The position numbers and the translations under genes are program-made. From Apricaphanius iberus (taxonomy: Eukaryota > Chordata > Actinopteri > Cyprinodontiformes > Aphaniidae): DNA of 64,000 nt. The stretch covers positions 1,984,001-2,048,000 of the forward strand of contig JAPXFQ010002705.1 of NCBI GenBank assembly GCA_028564705.1, in the 5' to 3' direction. Below, piece by piece: positions 63,420 to 64,000 of the stretch. Position 1 is the stretch's first letter. Every line of letters starts with the position of its first letter. The notes under the pieces are model-generated. The model saw only the letters and a list, made by a program, of their open reading frames with translations. It had not been told where the DNA came from and did not search any database.

Positions 63420-64000
63420 AGCAATGTAGAGAAGAAACTGGTGATACGATATGTGTCAAAATACAAGAGGGCCGATACGATTTATTGTGATATATTACGG
63501 TACTTTAACTAAAGCTATATATAGTGTTTTTTTAAACTAAATTTAAATGTAAAAACCACTGTCACAGCATTTTTAACACTCCAACCTGTTTCATACATTA
63601 CATATTCAGTTTTATTACTAGATCTAGTTGATCCATTAGAACGAAGTAGGTGGAAAATAAAACTACCAAGTACCAGTCAAGTTTTAATTTTACTACAAAA
63701 ATTACTGTTGTGGCAGACCACCAGGAGGCTCCACTCAAACCCAGATCGGAGGATGTTTAAATTAAAAAGATATATACATTTTTTGGCGCGACGATTGAAG
63801 GTTTTAATTATTGTGTTCTGTCTTACCGTTACCAGATCGAGTTGATTAAACGAGCTGATCGGATCTAGCTGTGTTGTCCTTTCATTCCTCCACACTCTAA
63901 TCATTAATGATTCTCAAGAAAAGAAATGGAATCAATTTTTTTTATACTTTTCTGATGAATATCAATTTAATATTATGACACAAAATATCACAATATATCA
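63420..64000 (-). repeat. GGGATG-type dispersed repeat, copy 3, cut by window end
   Basis: It shares TTTTATTACTAGATCTAGTT and the following GAACGAAGTAGGTG with copy 2. It is interrupted after ATTACTGT (63708) by about 186 bp that begin TGTGG and end CCACA (63709-63894), absent from copy 2. The family sequence resumes after that and runs off the window. Confidence 0.55.

Larger units (their letters stand above)
59323..64000 (+). other. nek7: nek7 intron 7, 5' part (cut by window end)
   Basis: It starts gtaagt. It contains a GATACC-family copy (60473-61040), a complete hAT-like element (61116-62144) and, at the window edge, part of another repeat (63420-64000). The next exon is not present in the window. 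The stretch 62160-63400 shows nothing assignable. Confidence 0.8.

Noticed and set aside
59323..64000. Next nek7 exon (GTPYYMSPE segment)
   Set aside because: I searched for codons for this segment after an AG and found none. TCTCAG at 63098-63103 is followed by unrelated sequence.
1..64000. CRISPR arrays, operons or other prokaryotic systems
   Set aside because: The sequence is clearly vertebrate nuclear DNA; no direct-repeat/spacer array was seen.

Overview
The window is a non-coding-rich stretch of a vertebrate nuclear genome, almost certainly a ray-finned (teleost) fish. It is AT-rich, with kilobase-scale introns and a dense mix of Tc1/mariner, hAT-like and TTAA-flanked elements, tRNA-derived SINEs and 5'-truncated LINE tails typical of fish. 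There are no operons or other prokaryotic features.

One protein-coding gene is supported: nek7 (NIMA-related kinase 7), on the + strand and cut by the right edge of the window. Six coding exons join in frame: 21419-21472 (after 5'UTR from about 21385), 37363-37503, 38392-38454, 46547-46657, 56140-56248 and 59215-59322. They encode the first 195 residues plus the first base of the next codon, from the initiator Met through the glycine loop, catalytic Lys, HRD and DLG motifs to the activation-loop serine. The last exons (start of the GTPYY/APE-like segment to the C-terminus) lie beyond position 64000. The 5' non-coding exon and promoter were not found and are probably left of position 1 or in the first 21 kb. 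Five of the six introns begin with GT; intron 3 (37504-38391) begins with GC.

The rest is repeat-rich intron or upstream DNA. Clear mobile elements are: a 372-bp hAT-like MITE (418-789); a 2.8-kb hAT-like element with another nested in it (2779-5559 / 3030-4595); MITEs at 11852-12175 and 12396-13073; a Tc1 element (18352-20708) split by a TTAA-flanked MITE (19771-20647); tRNA-derived SINEs at 27703-27959, 31629-31873 and in pieces near 35.8-36.0 kb; a MITE at 30396-30600; a second, shattered Tc1 element (about 46.8-50.35 kb) interrupted by LINE and MITE insertions; a hAT-in-hAT nest (52958-54251 with 53099-54041) with target duplications for both events; and a hAT-like element with a broken BED finger (61116-62144).

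Several intronic blocks are not repeat-like and are dense in homeodomain-type motifs (near 9.6-10.2, 26.1-26.4, 33.4-33.9, 34.1-34.3, 45.15-45.45, 56.6-56.9 and 58.8-59.1 kb). In human, NEK7 sits next to the LIM-homeobox gene LHX9, so these may be long-range enhancers hosted in nek7 introns. That is inference; conservation cannot be tested here. I found no convincing new biological system. The best leads are the GC-AG intron, a 76-bp near-perfect inverted repeat with mirrored GTAATTAC sites, the datable nested insertions, and an unidentified decayed coding fragment near 57.6-58.0 kb.
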